From: an uncultured Clostridia bacterium
Lineage (GTDB): Bacteria > Bacillota > Clostridia > UMGS1883
Direction of reading: 5' to 3'
Assembly: GCA_934476455.1 (NCBI GenBank)
Contig: CAKSNY010000028.1
Location: forward strand, 1-39,120
Length of the DNA stretch: 39,120 bases
The translations under genes and the position numbers were made by a program. Of this stretch, positions 31,914-39,120 are shown one piece after another (position 1 is the first letter of the stretch; each line of letters opens with the position of its first letter). The notes beneath the pieces were generated by a model. It saw only the letters and a list, made by a program, of their open reading frames with translations. It was not told the DNA's origin and searched no databases.

Positions 31914-33175
31914 TGGCACTTTCAAAAGCGCGCGATGCGGCGCTTAAATGCCTTGTTATGTGCGAGCGTGACGGCGCATATTTAAACCTCTCGCTGAGAG
32001 AGTGCCTTTCAGCCGTTACAGACAGCCGCGATGCGGCGCTGGCAACCGTAATTGCAACGGGCGTTGTAAGAAACAGGCTTTATATAGATAATATAATTGA
32101 AAACCTTTCCTCGGTTAAGATAAAAAAGCTTTCGGTGTGGATACACAACATTTTGCGCATGGGTGTGTTTTCGCTTAAGTTTCTTGACAAGGTTCCCGCA
32201 AGCGCTGCCGTAAACGAATGTGTGCGCCTTGCAAGAAGATACGGACACGCAGCGTCGGCGGGATATGTAAACGCGCTGCTGCGGCGCGCCGCGTCAAGCG
32301 GAGATTTTCTGCCGCGGGAGGGAACGGACGAATATTTGAGCGTCAAATATTCGCTTCCCATGTGGCTTGTAAAAATGTGGAAGGAACAGGGCTACGGGGA
32401 AGAGCTGTTTGCCTTGTCAAACGAAACGCCGAAAACCATAGTAAGAAAAAACACGCTTAAAGACGGCGCCCTCGGCGATGATTTTGTAAAAATGCAGGGC
32501 GCGCCCGACGCGTATGAGTATATAGGCGCGGGCAGCTGTGAAAATACGCCGCAGTATAAGGCGGGGCTTTTTTCGGTGCAGGACCTTTCCTCGCAAAAGT
32601 CACTTTTGTCGCCGCCGCCGAAAAAGGGCGATAAAATTTTGGATTTATGCGCAGCCCCCGGCGGAAAAAGCGCATATATGGCGGCGCTTACGAATAATGA
32701 ATGTGAGATGGTCTGCTGCGATATACATAGTCATAAGCTTGCTCTTATAGAGAAAAATTTTTTAAGACTGGGTGTAAAAAACGCCTCGGTAATAAAAAAC
32801 GACGCAGCGGTTTTAAATAATGATTTTACGGAAAAATTTGATTATGTGCTGGTTGACGCGCCGTGTTCGGGATTGGGAATAATACGGCGCAAGCCCGATA
32901 TAAAATGGAGCAAGTCGGCGGAGGATTTTAAAGCGCTCGCCGCACTTCAAAAAAAGATTTTGACCGCGGCGGCGAGCTGCGTAAAAAAAGGCGGGGTATT
33001 GGTTTATTCCACCTGTACGATAAACCGCACGGAAAACGAGGATAACGCGGCATGGTTTTTGACCGCGCACAAGGATTTTAAAATCACAAAGGCGTGTGCG
33101 CCGCTCGGCGTTCAGCTTGTTTTCGGGCGGGGCGGCACAGACGGGTTTTACCATGCGTCGTTTGAAAGGATGTAA
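31913..33175 (+). CDS. rsmB: 16S rRNA m5C967 methyltransferase RsmB, 420 aa
   Basis: SAM-dependent cytosine-5 methyltransferase. An N-terminal NusB-like RNA-binding domain (1-135) is joined to a Rossmann methyltransferase. CAAPGGKSAYMA binds SAM, DAPCSGLGIIRRKPDIKW holds one catalytic cysteine, and VYSTCTINRTENED the other. Order fmt-yugP-rsmB-rlmN is a conserved Bacillota series. Confidence 0.96.
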   Translation: MALSKARDAALKCLVMCERDGAYLNLSLRECLSAVTDSRDAALATVIATGVVRNRLYIDNIIENLSSVKIKKLSVWIHNILRMGVFSLKFLDKVPASAAVNECVRLARRYGHAASAGYVNALLRRAASSGDFLPREGTDEYLSVKYSLPMWLVKMWKEQGYGEELFALSNETPKTIVRKNTLKDGALGDDFVKMQGAPDAYEYIGAGSCENTPQYKAGLFSVQDLSSQKSLLSPPPKKGDKILDLCAAPGGKSAYMAALTNNECEMVCCDIHSHKLALIEKNFLRLGVKNASVIKNDAAVLNNDFTEKFDYVLVDAPCSGLGIIRRKPDIKWSKSAEDFKALAALQKKILTAAASCVKKGGVLVYSTCTINRTENEDNAAWFLTAHKDFKITKACAPLGVQLVFGRGGTDGFYHASFERM

Positions 33176-33178
33176 ATT

Positions 33179-34204
33179 TTGAATTTAGGAGATTTAAGCT
33201 TTTTGCGCCTTAAAGAGTATGTTCTCGGCATAGGAGAAAATGCGTTCCGCGCCCGGCAAATTTTTAAATGGATACACAGCGGCGTGCAAAGCGCCGACGA
33301 AATGACAAACCTTCCCAAAACGCTTCGGGAAAAGCTTAAAAGCGATTTTGAAATATTTTTACCGCAGGTTTACGAAAAAAGGGTTTCTGCGGTGGATAAA
33401 ACGGTTAAATACCTTATGCGCCTTTCCGACGGAAACATTATAGAATCCGTTGTTATGGACTATCACCACGGAAAAAGCATTTGCGTGTCGAGCCAGGTGG
33501 GGTGCAGAATGGGATGCAGCTTTTGCGCGTCAACCCTGGGCGGTTTGGTAAGAAATTTGTCGCCGTTTGAAATAGAGGGACAGGTGCTTTCCGCCTCGCG
33601 CGATATAGGAGAGCGTATATCAAATATTGTTATAATGGGCATAGGCGAGCCGCTTGACAATTACGAAAATGTAGTAACGTTTTTAAAAAACGTAAACGAT
33701 GAGTGCGGCTTAAACATAGGTATGCGGCACATCACGCTTTCAACATGCGGTATTCCCGATAAAATACGGCAGCTTGCCCTTACGGTTCCCGAGGTAAATC
33801 TGGCGCTTTCGCTTCACGCGCCGACAGATGAAAAAAGGCGCGCGATAATGCCCGTGGCACGCAGATTTTCCATAGAGGAGGTAATGGGCGCGTGCGATTT
33901 CTATTTTGAAAAAACGCACAGGAGGGTAACGTTTGAATATGCGCTTGTAAGGGGTAAAAATTCCTCTGCCGGGGACGCGGCACTTTTGGCGGCGCTTCTC
34001 CGCGGGAAAAACTGCCATGTAAACGTTATACCCGTAAACCCCGTTGCGGAAAGAGGAAATGTGCGCACAACGCCGAAGGAAACAAAAGCATTTTTGGATT
34101 TTCTGAAAAACAACGGAATAAACGCAACTCTGCGCCGCGAACTGGGACCGGACATAAACGCCTCATGCGGGCAGCTTAGAAACGAGCTTGTAAAAAAGAT
34201 GTAG
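33179..34204 (+). CDS. rlmN: 23S rRNA A2503/tRNA A37 C2-methyltransferase RlmN, 341 aa
   Basis: Radical-SAM methyltransferase. The cluster motif CRMGCSFC gives Cys109, Cys113 and Cys116; CASTLGGLVRNLSPFEI and IVIMGIGEPLDNYENV are typical. A C-terminal cysteine (NASCGQLR) is placed for the methyl-carrying role. TTG start at 33179 with AAAGGA about 8 nt upstream. Cfr, the resistance paralog, is less likely given the operon context. Confidence 0.95.
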   Translation: MNLGDLSFLRLKEYVLGIGENAFRARQIFKWIHSGVQSADEMTNLPKTLREKLKSDFEIFLPQVYEKRVSAVDKTVKYLMRLSDGNIIESVVMDYHHGKSICVSSQVGCRMGCSFCASTLGGLVRNLSPFEIEGQVLSASRDIGERISNIVIMGIGEPLDNYENVVTFLKNVNDECGLNIGMRHITLSTCGIPDKIRQLALTVPEVNLALSLHAPTDEKRRAIMPVARRFSIEEVMGACDFYFEKTHRRVTFEYALVRGKNSSAGDAALLAALLRGKNCHVNVIPVNPVAERGNVRTTPKETKAFLDFLKNNGINATLRRELGPDINASCGQLRNELVKKM

Positions 34205-34238
34205 TGTTGTCTTAACATATATACGGAGGTGATTTAAA

Positions 34239-34976
34239 ATGGAGCTTTATGTAATATCCGACCGCGGGCGCGTACGGGAAACAAACGAGGATTTTGCCGC
34301 CGCCGCAAAAATTGCGGGGTGCGGGGTGTTTGTTCTTGCCGACGGCATGGGCGGCGCGCATGCCGGAGAGGTGGCAAGCAAAACCGCAGGAGTGCTGATA
34401 ATGGAATATATAAAAAAGAGGCTTCAGAAAAATATGTCGCCCGGGAAAATTTTTTCTATGTTGCGCGGTGCGATAAACCGCGCAAATATAGACGTTTATA
34501 CAATGGCGCAGACAGACAAAAATCTTTCGGGAATGGGTACCACGGCAGAGGCGTGCATTATAGCGGGGAATACCGCATATGTTGCGCACGTGGGCGACAG
34601 CAGGGTGTACAAAATATCTCCCCCCGGGAAAATATATTGTGTAACGCGCGACCACAGCCTGGTTGAGCATATGGTGGAAATCGGGGCAATAAGTCCCGAG
34701 GAGGCTAAAACCCACCCCCAAAGAAATGTAATAACGCGCGCTGTGGGAACAGATAAAACGGTAGAGGCAGACACCTACGCCGTAAGCATAAAAAACGGCG
34801 ACAGGCTGCTTATATGCAGCGACGGGCTTACAAATATGCTTACCGACGGAGAAATTTTGAAGCTTGCCGCCTCCGGCAGCTGCGAGGAAAGCGCAAGAAA
34901 ACTTGTGCGTGACGCAAACAGCGCCGGCGGCTACGATAACATATCCGTTATATTGGCGGAATGTAATGCGCAGTAA
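34239..34976 (+). CDS. PP2C-type serine/threonine phosphatase, 245 aa
   Basis: PrpC/Stp-type phosphatase that reverses the action of the PASTA kinase next door. Metal-binding motifs: RETNEDF, LADGMGGAHAGE, VGDSRVYKI, ICSDGLTNML and GGYDNISVIL. The ribosome binding site GGAGGTGA lies 8 nt before ATG and is one of the best in the window. 11 nt upstream of the kinase gene. Confidence 0.96.
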   Translation: MELYVISDRGRVRETNEDFAAAAKIAGCGVFVLADGMGGAHAGEVASKTAGVLIMEYIKKRLQKNMSPGKIFSMLRGAINRANIDVYTMAQTDKNLSGMGTTAEACIIAGNTAYVAHVGDSRVYKISPPGKIYCVTRDHSLVEHMVEIGAISPEEAKTHPQRNVITRAVGTDKTVEADTYAVSIKNGDRLLICSDGLTNMLTDGEILKLAASGSCEESARKLVRDANSAGGYDNISVILAECNAQ

Positions 34977-34987
34977 GGAGGGTATTT

Positions 34988-36913
34988 ATGGAAGGGAAAA
35001 TTTTGGGAAACCGCTACGAGCTTATAAGCCTTGTCGGAAAGGGCGGCATGGCAGTTGTTTATAAAGCAAAGGACAGAATGTTAAACCGCTATGTTGCGGT
35101 TAAAATACTTAGGGAAGAATACAAGGAAAACGAAGAATTTATACACAGGTTTAATGTGGAATCGCAGGCGGCTGCGGCGCTCTCGCACCAAAACATTGTG
35201 CAGATATACGACGTAGGCGAGGAAGAGGGTATACACTATATTGTTATGGAGCTCTTGGAGGGCTGCACCCTTAAGCAGTATATAAAAGAGCATGGCGGCA
35301 AGTTAAGCTGGAGAGAGGCGGCAAACTTTTCCATGCAGATATGCCGCGCGCTGGAGCATGCACATTCAAAGCATGTCGTCCACCGCGATATAAAGCCGCA
35401 GAATATTATAATAACCGACGGCGGCAAGATAAAGGTTGCCGATTTCGGCATTGCCCGTGCGGCAAATAACAATACAACGGTAAATTCTTTAAGCAGCGCC
35501 CTGGGGAGCGCGCACTATCTTTCGCCGGAGCAGGCAAAGGGCTGCTATACAGATCACCACACAGACCTTTATTCCTTGGGTGTTGTAATGTATGAAATGT
35601 TTTGCGGGAAGCTTCCGTTTGACGCGGATTCCGCAGTGTCCGTTGTTGCGCAGCACATAAACGAAAACCCCGTTCCGCCCAGAGAAATTAACCCCGACAT
35701 TCCCGTCGGTATAGAAGCAATTATTATGCGTGCAATGATGAAAGAGCAGCGCCTTCGTTATGACAGCGCGTCTGAAATTCTGGAGGATATTGTTGCGGTA
35801 TATCAAAACCCGACTGTAAATCCGTCGCTTCTTAATGCGGCGGCGCCGTCGGATACGCCGCGTGAAAGGAACGTGCAAAGCGTTCCCCCGCGCGCAACGC
35901 ATAAAAAGAAAAAGAAGAAAAAGAAAAAAAATACCGGTATGATTGCGGCAATATCCGTTATATGTACGGTTTTGGCTATTGCGATTTTGGCGGGCGTGTA
36001 TATGTTTTTCTTCGGCTCTAACGGCGAGGTCGAGGTGCCCGAACTTGTCGGGCTTACCTATGAAGAGGCGTTAAAGAGAGCGGCGCGCGCATCAAAGGGC
36101 GACGTAACGTTTGACGTTACGCTTCTTCGCAGCGAGCACAGCAACAAGGAAAAGGATATTGTAATATCGCAAACGCCCGAGGGTAAAAGCACGGTAAAGC
36201 GTTCGCGCGAGATAAAGGTTGTTGTAAGCAGCGGCCCCGTTGTTTTGGAGCTTAAGGATTATACCGGCGAGGATTACGAAACCGTAAAGAGCGCGCTTAC
36301 GAAGCTTGGTATAAAGGTAATAAAGAAGGAAGCCGACAGCGACACCTACAGCGACGGGGAAATTGTAAAACAGGTTCCCGCCGAGGGCAGCGAAATGGCA
36401 GAAGGCGACGAGGTAACGCTTTACGTTTCCGCAGGAACAAAGAACACCGTTGTACCCGATGTTTTGGGGAAAACCGCGGACGAGGCGATTGTCCTTATTG
36501 AAAGAAACAAGCTTAAGGTCGGCAAGGTGACAAACGGCGCAAGCAGCGACTACAAAAAAGGGCAGGTATACCGCCAAAGCAAGGACGCATTTGAAACGGT
36601 GCCCGTAAACACGGTTATAGACCTGTATGTTTCAAACGGCGAAAAACCACAGGAGGAAAAGCCCGAAACCCCCGACGGCGGCAATACCGCCGATAAAAAG
36701 GTTAAAAAGACGCTCCACCTTACGCTGGGCAACCTTCCGAAGGACCGCGACAAGGTAAATATAAGGCTTGTTTCAGACGGACAGACGTTTTACGAAAAGG
36801 ATTTCCCGACGTCCTCCGGCACGGCGAGCATCTCGTTCGAGGCAACGGAAACATTAAGCCTTGACGTGTACTATGACGGCGTTTATATCACTACGAAAGA
36901 GGTTAAATATTGA
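34988..36913 (+). CDS. prkC: PASTA-domain serine/threonine kinase (PrkC/Stk type), 641 aa
   Basis: Membrane receptor kinase sensing peptidoglycan or lipid II. The kinase domain is complete: glycine loop GKGGMAVVY, Lys39, HRDIKPQN with Asp134, DFG at 152-154. A run of nine lysines (306-314) precedes a single membrane helix (about 317-340). Three PASTA repeats follow (about 347-555), starting VEVPELVGLT, VVLELKDYTG and NTVVPDVLGK. After a Pro/Glu linker comes a 65-residue beta-rich tail ending TTKEVKY. rsgA starts inside its stop codon. Confidence 0.95.
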   Translation: MEGKILGNRYELISLVGKGGMAVVYKAKDRMLNRYVAVKILREEYKENEEFIHRFNVESQAAAALSHQNIVQIYDVGEEEGIHYIVMELLEGCTLKQYIKEHGGKLSWREAANFSMQICRALEHAHSKHVVHRDIKPQNIIITDGGKIKVADFGIARAANNNTTVNSLSSALGSAHYLSPEQAKGCYTDHHTDLYSLGVVMYEMFCGKLPFDADSAVSVVAQHINENPVPPREINPDIPVGIEAIIMRAMMKEQRLRYDSASEILEDIVAVYQNPTVNPSLLNAAAPSDTPRERNVQSVPPRATHKKKKKKKKKNTGMIAAISVICTVLAIAILAGVYMFFFGSNGEVEVPELVGLTYEEALKRAARASKGDVTFDVTLLRSEHSNKEKDIVISQTPEGKSTVKRSREIKVVVSSGPVVLELKDYTGEDYETVKSALTKLGIKVIKKEADSDTYSDGEIVKQVPAEGSEMAEGDEVTLYVSAGTKNTVVPDVLGKTADEAIVLIERNKLKVGKVTNGASSDYKKGQVYRQSKDAFETVPVNTVIDLYVSNGEKPQEEKPETPDGGNTADKKVKKTLHLTLGNLPKDRDKVNIRLVSDGQTFYEKDFPTSSGTASISFEATETLSLDVYYDGVYITTKEVKY

Positions 36914-37803
36914 GCTTTGATAAAGAGGTAACAAGGGGCGTAATAACAAAGGGCATAGGCGGCTTTTACTATGTGGACATCGGCAAAGAAACCGTAGAAT
37001 GCCGCGCGCGGGGGAAGTTTCGGAAGGACGCCGAAACGCCGATGGTCGGCGACAAGGTGGAAATTACCATAAACAGTGACGGCAGCGGCAGCGTGGCGCG
37101 TATTTTGCCGCGCAAAAACACGCTTGTGCGCCCCGAGGTTGCAAATATGGATATGATGGTTTTGGTAGCTGCCGTAAAAAGCCCCGCGCCCGATTACGCG
37201 CTTTTGGATAAGCTTTTGGCAATTGCCGAAAGCAAGGGCATAGAAAGCATAATATGCCTTAACAAAACAGACCTTTCGGATGATACGCAGGCGCAGGAAT
37301 TTGCAAAAACATATAAAAAGGCGGGCTATACCGTGATTGAGGCAAGCGCCGCCACCGGAAAAGGCGCCGATGAGGTGCGCCGTGCAATAAAAGGAAAAAC
37401 AGCGTGCTTTACGGGGCTTTCGGGCGTGGGGAAATCAAGCCTTATTAAACGCATAACGGGTATCGATTTAAAATGCGGCAGCGTAAGCAAAATACAGCGC
37501 GGCAAGCATACAACGCGCCATACAGAGCTTATGCCCTATAAAAACGGGTTTGTGTTTGATACGCCGGGGTTTTCTCGGCTTGACGCAGACTGCCTTTTTG
37601 CAAAGGATTTGCACCTGTATTTTCCCGAAATACGCGCCTATGAGGGACAGTGCCGCTTCAGAACCTGCAATCACCGCGGCGAAAGCGGCTGCGCCGTAAA
37701 AAAAGCGCAGGAGGACGGGCTTATTGCAGAAAGCAGATTAAATAATTATGTAGAGCTTTTTAACAGGTTAAACGAAATAAAAAACTGGCAGAGAAAGGAC
37801 TAA
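36910..37803 (+). CDS. rsgA: Ribosome small-subunit biogenesis GTPase RsgA, 297 aa
   Basis: Circularly permuted GTPase acting in 30S maturation. An OB-fold (1-65) is followed by G4 LNKTD, then G1 GLSGVGKS (169-176) and G3 DTPGF, the permuted order. The zinc domain CRFRTCNHRGESGC closes it. TTG start overlapping the prkC stop (TTGA), with GAGGT 8 nt upstream. prpC-prkC-rsgA-rpe matches Bacillus. Confidence 0.96.
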   Translation: MSFDKEVTRGVITKGIGGFYYVDIGKETVECRARGKFRKDAETPMVGDKVEITINSDGSGSVARILPRKNTLVRPEVANMDMMVLVAAVKSPAPDYALLDKLLAIAESKGIESIICLNKTDLSDDTQAQEFAKTYKKAGYTVIEASAATGKGADEVRRAIKGKTACFTGLSGVGKSSLIKRITGIDLKCGSVSKIQRGKHTTRHTELMPYKNGFVFDTPGFSRLDADCLFAKDLHLYFPEIRAYEGQCRFRTCNHRGESGCAVKKAQEDGLIAESRLNNYVELFNRLNEIKNWQRKD

Positions 37804-37808
37804 AGCAT

Positions 37809-38465
37809 ATGATAAAAATTGCACCATCAATACTTTCGGCAGATTTTTCCCGCCTTGGCGAGGAAATACGCCTTATAAAGGAGGCGGGCGCAGACCTTGT
37901 GCATATAGACGTTATGGACGGCGCTTTTGTGCCGAATATAAGTATGGGCCCGTGCGTGGTTGAATCGATAAGAAAAACCACGGATATGTTTTTCGACTGC
38001 CACCTTATGGTGCAAAACCCTGAAATGTTTATAGAGCCGTTTGTAAAAGCCGGGGCAGACCTTATAACGGTACATACCGAATGTGACATAGACCTTTCCT
38101 CGGTGCTTGACAAAATACATTCCTACGGAATAAAGGCGGCTGTGGCGGTAAATCCCGCAACCGATATAGATTGTGTGAAAAACATTTTGGATAAAGCCGA
38201 TATGCTTCTTATAATGAGCGTTGTTCCGGGTTTCGGCGGGCAAAAATTTATGGAAGAGGTATTAAAAAAGGTGCAGGCGGTTCGCCGTATGCCGGGCGGC
38301 GAAAATATAACCATAGAAATTGACGGCGGAATAAACGAAAAAACCGCCCCCCTTGCGGCAAAGGCAGGGGTGGATATACTTGTTGCGGGCAGCGCGGTGT
38401 ATAATGCGCCGTCGTATAAAATTGCGATAGAGGCGCTGAGAAATGCGGCAGAAAATGACAGATGA
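37809..38465 (+). CDS. rpe: Ribulose-phosphate 3-epimerase, 218 aa
   Basis: Interconverts ribulose-5-phosphate and xylulose-5-phosphate. APSILSADF opens the barrel, His32 and Asp34 lie in VHIDVMDG, His65 in DCHLMV, and EIDGGI carries the second catalytic Asp. AAAGGA upstream of ATG. Its end overlaps the next gene. Confidence 0.97.
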   Translation: MIKIAPSILSADFSRLGEEIRLIKEAGADLVHIDVMDGAFVPNISMGPCVVESIRKTTDMFFDCHLMVQNPEMFIEPFVKAGADLITVHTECDIDLSSVLDKIHSYGIKAAVAVNPATDIDCVKNILDKADMLLIMSVVPGFGGQKFMEEVLKKVQAVRRMPGGENITIEIDGGINEKTAPLAAKAGVDILVAGSAVYNAPSYKIAIEALRNAAENDR

Positions 38466-38982
38466 AAAAAAGGCGGCGCTTCGCGCCGAATGTCTTAAAA
38501 TGCGCAAAACGCTTGAAAGGTATGAAGCGCATATAGAAGATTTTTGCGGTACAAAAGAATTTGTAAATGCGCAAAATATTTTTTGCTATGTTTCGTTTGG
38601 CAGCGAAATAGGAACGCACCTTTTGCTTTCGGAAATTTTACGTGCGGGGAAAACGCTTTTGGTGCCGTGCTGCCTTGACAATGACGGGCATATGTGCGCG
38701 GTGCAAATAAAAGACCCGAAAGAGCTTAAAAAAGGGCATTTCGGAATATACGAGCCCGAAAAAAGGCAGCCGTTTTTGCCGCAGGCGATTGACGCTGCGA
38801 TTATTCCCGCGGCTGCGTATACGAAAGAGGGCGCCCGCCTCGGAATGGGGAAAGGGTATTATGACAGATTTTTAAAGGAAACCCGCGCTTATAAAATAGG
38901 GCTTATTCACCGCGAGCTTGTGGTAGAAAACGTATATTCGCGGGAGTGGGATATAGGTGTTGACAAGTTAATAGAATATTAA
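38443..38982 (+). CDS. 5-formyltetrahydrofolate cyclo-ligase, 179 aa
   Basis: ATP-dependent enzyme recycling 5-formyl-THF to 5,10-methenyl-THF. A basic N-terminal helix (RAECLKMRKTLERYE) precedes the catalytic fold, and GARLGMGKGYYDRFL is the family signature. The ATG at 38443 (GAGG 9 nt upstream) is listed; the ATG at 38455 is nearly as good and would remove four residues. It fits with fmt, whose cofactor derives from the same folate pool. Last gene before a palindromic terminator. Confidence 0.92.
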   Translation: MRQKMTDEKKAALRAECLKMRKTLERYEAHIEDFCGTKEFVNAQNIFCYVSFGSEIGTHLLLSEILRAGKTLLVPCCLDNDGHMCAVQIKDPKELKKGHFGIYEPEKRQPFLPQAIDAAIIPAAAYTKEGARLGMGKGYYDRFLKETRAYKIGLIHRELVVENVYSREWDIGVDKLIEY

Positions 38983-39030
38983 AAAAGAGTTGTCTAAAAA
39001 GTCAATTGACTTTTTAGACAACTCTTTTTT
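38981..39030. terminator. Perfect 25-bp-arm palindromic terminator
   Basis: Positions 38981-39005 and 39006-39030 are exact reverse complements with no spacer. Six A at one end and six T at the other make it bidirectional. It overlaps the stop codon of the upstream gene, the same arrangement as at 20034-20085 but with an unrelated sequence. Confidence 0.85.
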
Positions 39031-39035
39031 AACGA

Positions 39036-39120
39036 GGGGATAGGGAAAAAAGCTTCAGAACGGACAAACTGAACCCGAAGATGTATATAGATACTTCGAG
39101 AGGTGAAGTTTGTTCGTAGC
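39036..39120 (+). ncRNA. Predicted structured RNA, second copy, cut by the window end
   Basis: This 85-nt stretch aligns without gaps to 20089-20173 with eight differences. P0 and P1 left strands and the whole P2 hairpin are present. In the P2 tip, G-C becomes A-U (39081/39096) and C-G becomes U-A (39086/39091), so pairing is kept. Two other changes fall in the tetraloop and two in the 5' segment before P1. The rest of the RNA lies beyond the window. Confidence 0.7.

Overview
The window looks like a chromosome segment of an anaerobic, Gram-positive member of the Clostridia (Bacillota), probably an uncultured gut lineage. Evidence: the gene order miaB-ylbF-mutS-mutL-miaA-hfq, a yggS-sepF-ylmH-lspA-rluD run, and a yloC-remA-gmk-rpoZ-priA-def-fmt-yugP-rsmB-rlmN-prpC-prkC-rsgA-rpe cluster. 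It also has strong purine-rich ribosome binding sites, frequent TTG/GTG starts and textbook sigma-A promoters (TTGACx-17-TATAAT). There is no ribosomal RNA operon, CRISPR array, integrase or transposase gene.

Region 1 (1-453) is GC-rich and non-coding. It carries two 153-bp repeat units at a 203-bp period. Each contains, on the minus strand, a 37-nt 5' half of a tRNA-Pro(UGG) broken inside the anticodon loop.

Region 2 (454-5166) is an AT-rich accessory island on the minus strand, bounded by an exact 25-bp direct repeat. It holds two tandem cassettes of the same design. Each starts with a 247-bp leader module (sigma-A promoter, strong Shine-Dalgarno, 26-codon ORF, intrinsic terminator), followed by an unrecognised structural-looking gene and then a secreted protein with two 'stalk' (copper amine oxidase N-terminal-like) repeats. 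In the second cassette the middle gene is broken: ATC stands where the start codon should be and there is an in-frame TAA. In both leaders, segments of the small ORF are complementary to both arms of the terminator. This suggests leader-peptide attenuation.

Region 3 (5178-20085) is a long plus-strand housekeeping series: miaB, ylbF, mutS, mutL, miaA, hfq, an HlyD-like adaptor gene, yggS, sepF, ylmH, lspA, rluD, metG and tatD. It covers tRNA modification, mismatch repair, division, lipoprotein processing and translation, and ends in a perfect 25-bp-arm hairpin.

Region 4 (20089-20315) holds a predicted structured RNA of about 225 nt on the plus strand. The first 85 nt of a second copy lie at 39036-39120, where the window ends. 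The two copies differ by paired, compensatory changes in one stem.

Region 5 (20314-25184, minus strand) is a complete branched-chain amino-acid ABC transporter operon, livK-livH-livM-livG-livF.

Region 6 (25256-39030, plus strand) is a second long housekeeping operon from yloC to a 5-formyl-THF cyclo-ligase, linking RNA decay, nucleotide synthesis, replication restart, N-terminal formyl-Met processing, rRNA methylation, a PASTA-kinase/phosphatase pair and ribosome assembly. It also ends in a perfect 25-bp-arm hairpin followed directly by the second RNA copy.
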